A stretch of DNA of 16,200 nt, from assembly GCA_002387605.1 (NCBI GenBank), contig DGJU01000054.1, positions 1 through 16,200 of the forward strand. Reading direction: 5' to 3'. The DNA comes from Alphaproteobacteria bacterium UBA4588 (GTDB taxonomy: Bacteria > Pseudomonadota > Alphaproteobacteria > Puniceispirillales > Puniceispirillaceae). Shown here one piece after another: positions 15,363 to 16,200 of this stretch; position 1 is the stretch's first letter; every line of letters begins with the position of its first letter. The notes below the pieces were generated by a model. It was not told where the DNA came from. It ran no database searches and worked only from the letters and a program-made list of their open reading frames with translations. Position numbers and translations under genes: made by a program.

Positions 15363-15606
15363 AGGTGTCTCCGTAAATTGCGTCACATCAAAGAAAGGTA
15401 AGAGAGCGGACAAGTCCGATAGGTCTCTTTTTCTGCCCTGAGCTGGTATCAGGAAGGGTGCCTATTTTCTAAACCCATATCTTACGCTACGGTAAGACTG
15501 ACCCCCAAATTAATATGATGACGCTTTAAATAATTCCAGCAGTTAAAAGTGGTTAATACAACGAGCCGGGTTCAGAAAAAAAGCCAGTTGCGGTTCAGTG
15601 TTTACG
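15363..15606 (-). promoter_or_regulatory. cmk-rpsA intergenic region / rpsA leader
   Basis: About 244 bp without a gene. It holds a 6-bp inverted repeat with a 6-base loop (15480-15485 with 15492-15497), a 12-bp palindrome CGGACAAGTCCG (15407-15418), and two GTTAA half-sites ten bases apart (15542-15546 and 15552-15556). A poor promoter match on the - strand is TTGGGG, 18 bases, TAAGAT, starting near 15508. The leader may be where S1 controls its own mRNA, as in E. coli, but that is inference. Confidence 0.4.
15369..15372 (-). promoter_or_regulatory. Ribosome binding site supporting the TTG start of rpsA
   Basis: GGAG (followed by A) lies six bases before TTG 15362 and is the only well-placed Shine-Dalgarno sequence near the three possible starts of rpsA. 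S1 genes may use weak or structured sites, so this is supportive, not decisive. Confidence 0.55.
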
Positions 15607-16200
15607 TTACTGAGGCGTATCCTCAAGGAACTCCATAGCAACGCGAAATACTTCTTCGGCGTTCTTGTCCGAAGAGTCAATGATAAATGCGTCTGGAACA
15701 GCTGTCATTGGCGCAATTGTGCGGTTTTTATCACGGCAATCGCGTTTTATGATGTCTGCCAGAACTTCAGAGAAGTGGCAGTCATTACCAGCGGCCTGTA
15801 ATTCAGTAAACCGTCTTTGAGCGCGAATATCTGCTGCTGCATCAACAAAGAACTTTTTATCAGCATCTGGCAGGATGACAGACCCGATGTCACGGCCATC
15901 CAAAATCGCGCCTGTTCCGCATGGCGGATGAAGCGCAAATTGGCGCTGCTTGTCAAGCAAGGCGGCACGAACAGCAGGCAAGGCGGCCACTTTTGAGGCA
16001 AGCTCTGCTGCACGGGCGGTGCGTAAATTCTCACCAAAAGGCTGGCTGAGGTCTAGCTCTGCTGCAATATCGGCTATTTCAGAGGCAGGTGCCGCATCGA
16101 TATCGATGTCTCGTGCGTCTGCTGCAACACCGACAGCGCGGTACAGCTGACCTGTGTCAAGATAGGCTAAATCCAATGACTGGGCGAGGCTTCTGCCAAG
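15607..16200 (-). CDS. cmk: Cytidylate kinase, 5' end beyond the window
   Basis: The last 197 residues of the kinase that phosphorylates CMP and dCMP with ATP in pyrimidine nucleotide supply. The frame is open to the window edge (LGRSLAQSLDLAYLDTGQLYRAV), so the start and the P-loop lie to the right; the TTG near 16176 is internal. Family motifs are LAYLDTGQLYRAV and DGRDIGSVILPDAD with the acidic and basic residues that bind the nucleotide, followed by a VLADIIKRDCRDKNRTIAPM segment. cmk-rpsA-ihfB is a widely conserved order. The C-terminus is short and ordinary. Identification is secure. Confidence 0.95.
   Translation of the reverse strand, partial: LGRSLAQSLDLAYLDTGQLYRAVGVAADARDIDIDAAPASEIADIAAELDLSQPFGENLRTARAAELASKVAALPAVRAALLDKQRQFALHPPCGTGAILDGRDIGSVILPDADKKFFVDAAADIRAQRRFTELQAAGNDCHFSEVLADIIKRDCRDKNRTIAPMTAVPDAFIIDSSDKNAEEVFRVAMEFLEDTPQ

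Overview
The window looks like a chromosomal housekeeping segment from an alphaproteobacterium. The evidence is the gene order (ahcY-tsaE-addB-addA-trxA, then in reverse folC-accD-trpA-trpB-trpF-lapA-ihfB-rpsA-cmk), the alphaproteobacterial form of AddB, and the S1 tail ending in a GSSDSGASLGDIL-type motif. Balanced base composition, short spacers and a compact version of the cluster would fit a streamlined marine lineage such as SAR116, but that placement is inference from general knowledge and was not tested. I saw no mobile element, CRISPR array, tRNA or rRNA, and no sign of recent transfer.

The left half (1-7614) is read on the + strand. It holds the 3' end of ahcY (S-adenosylhomocysteine hydrolase), tsaE (tRNA t6A modification ATPase, start overlapping the ahcY stop), addB and addA (the two subunits of the AddAB double-strand-break helicase-nuclease, overlapping by 8 bp), and trxA (thioredoxin), which has its own recognisable sigma70-type promoter in a 91-bp gap.

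The right half (7628-16200) is read on the - strand and meets trxA tail to tail with only 13 bp between stop codons. In transcription order it holds cmk (5' end beyond the window), rpsA (ribosomal protein S1, six S1 domains) with a strong intrinsic terminator, ihfB (IHF beta), lapA-like membrane protein, trpF, trpB, trpA, accD and folC. The last five form a compact block joining late tryptophan synthesis to acetyl-CoA carboxylase beta and folate polyglutamylation; accD and folC overlap by 14 bp.

Nearly all of the sequence is explained by conserved core genes. I found no convincing new system. The points worth a second look are small: start-codon choices (rpsA has no ATG start; addA starts with GTG inside addB), a palindrome inside the trxA promoter, tandem hairpins at the trxA/folC convergence, a possible Shine-Dalgarno-masking pairing ahead of trpB, an ordered leader before rpsA, and the lack of the kinase/nucleotidyltransferase pair often found between tsaE and addB.
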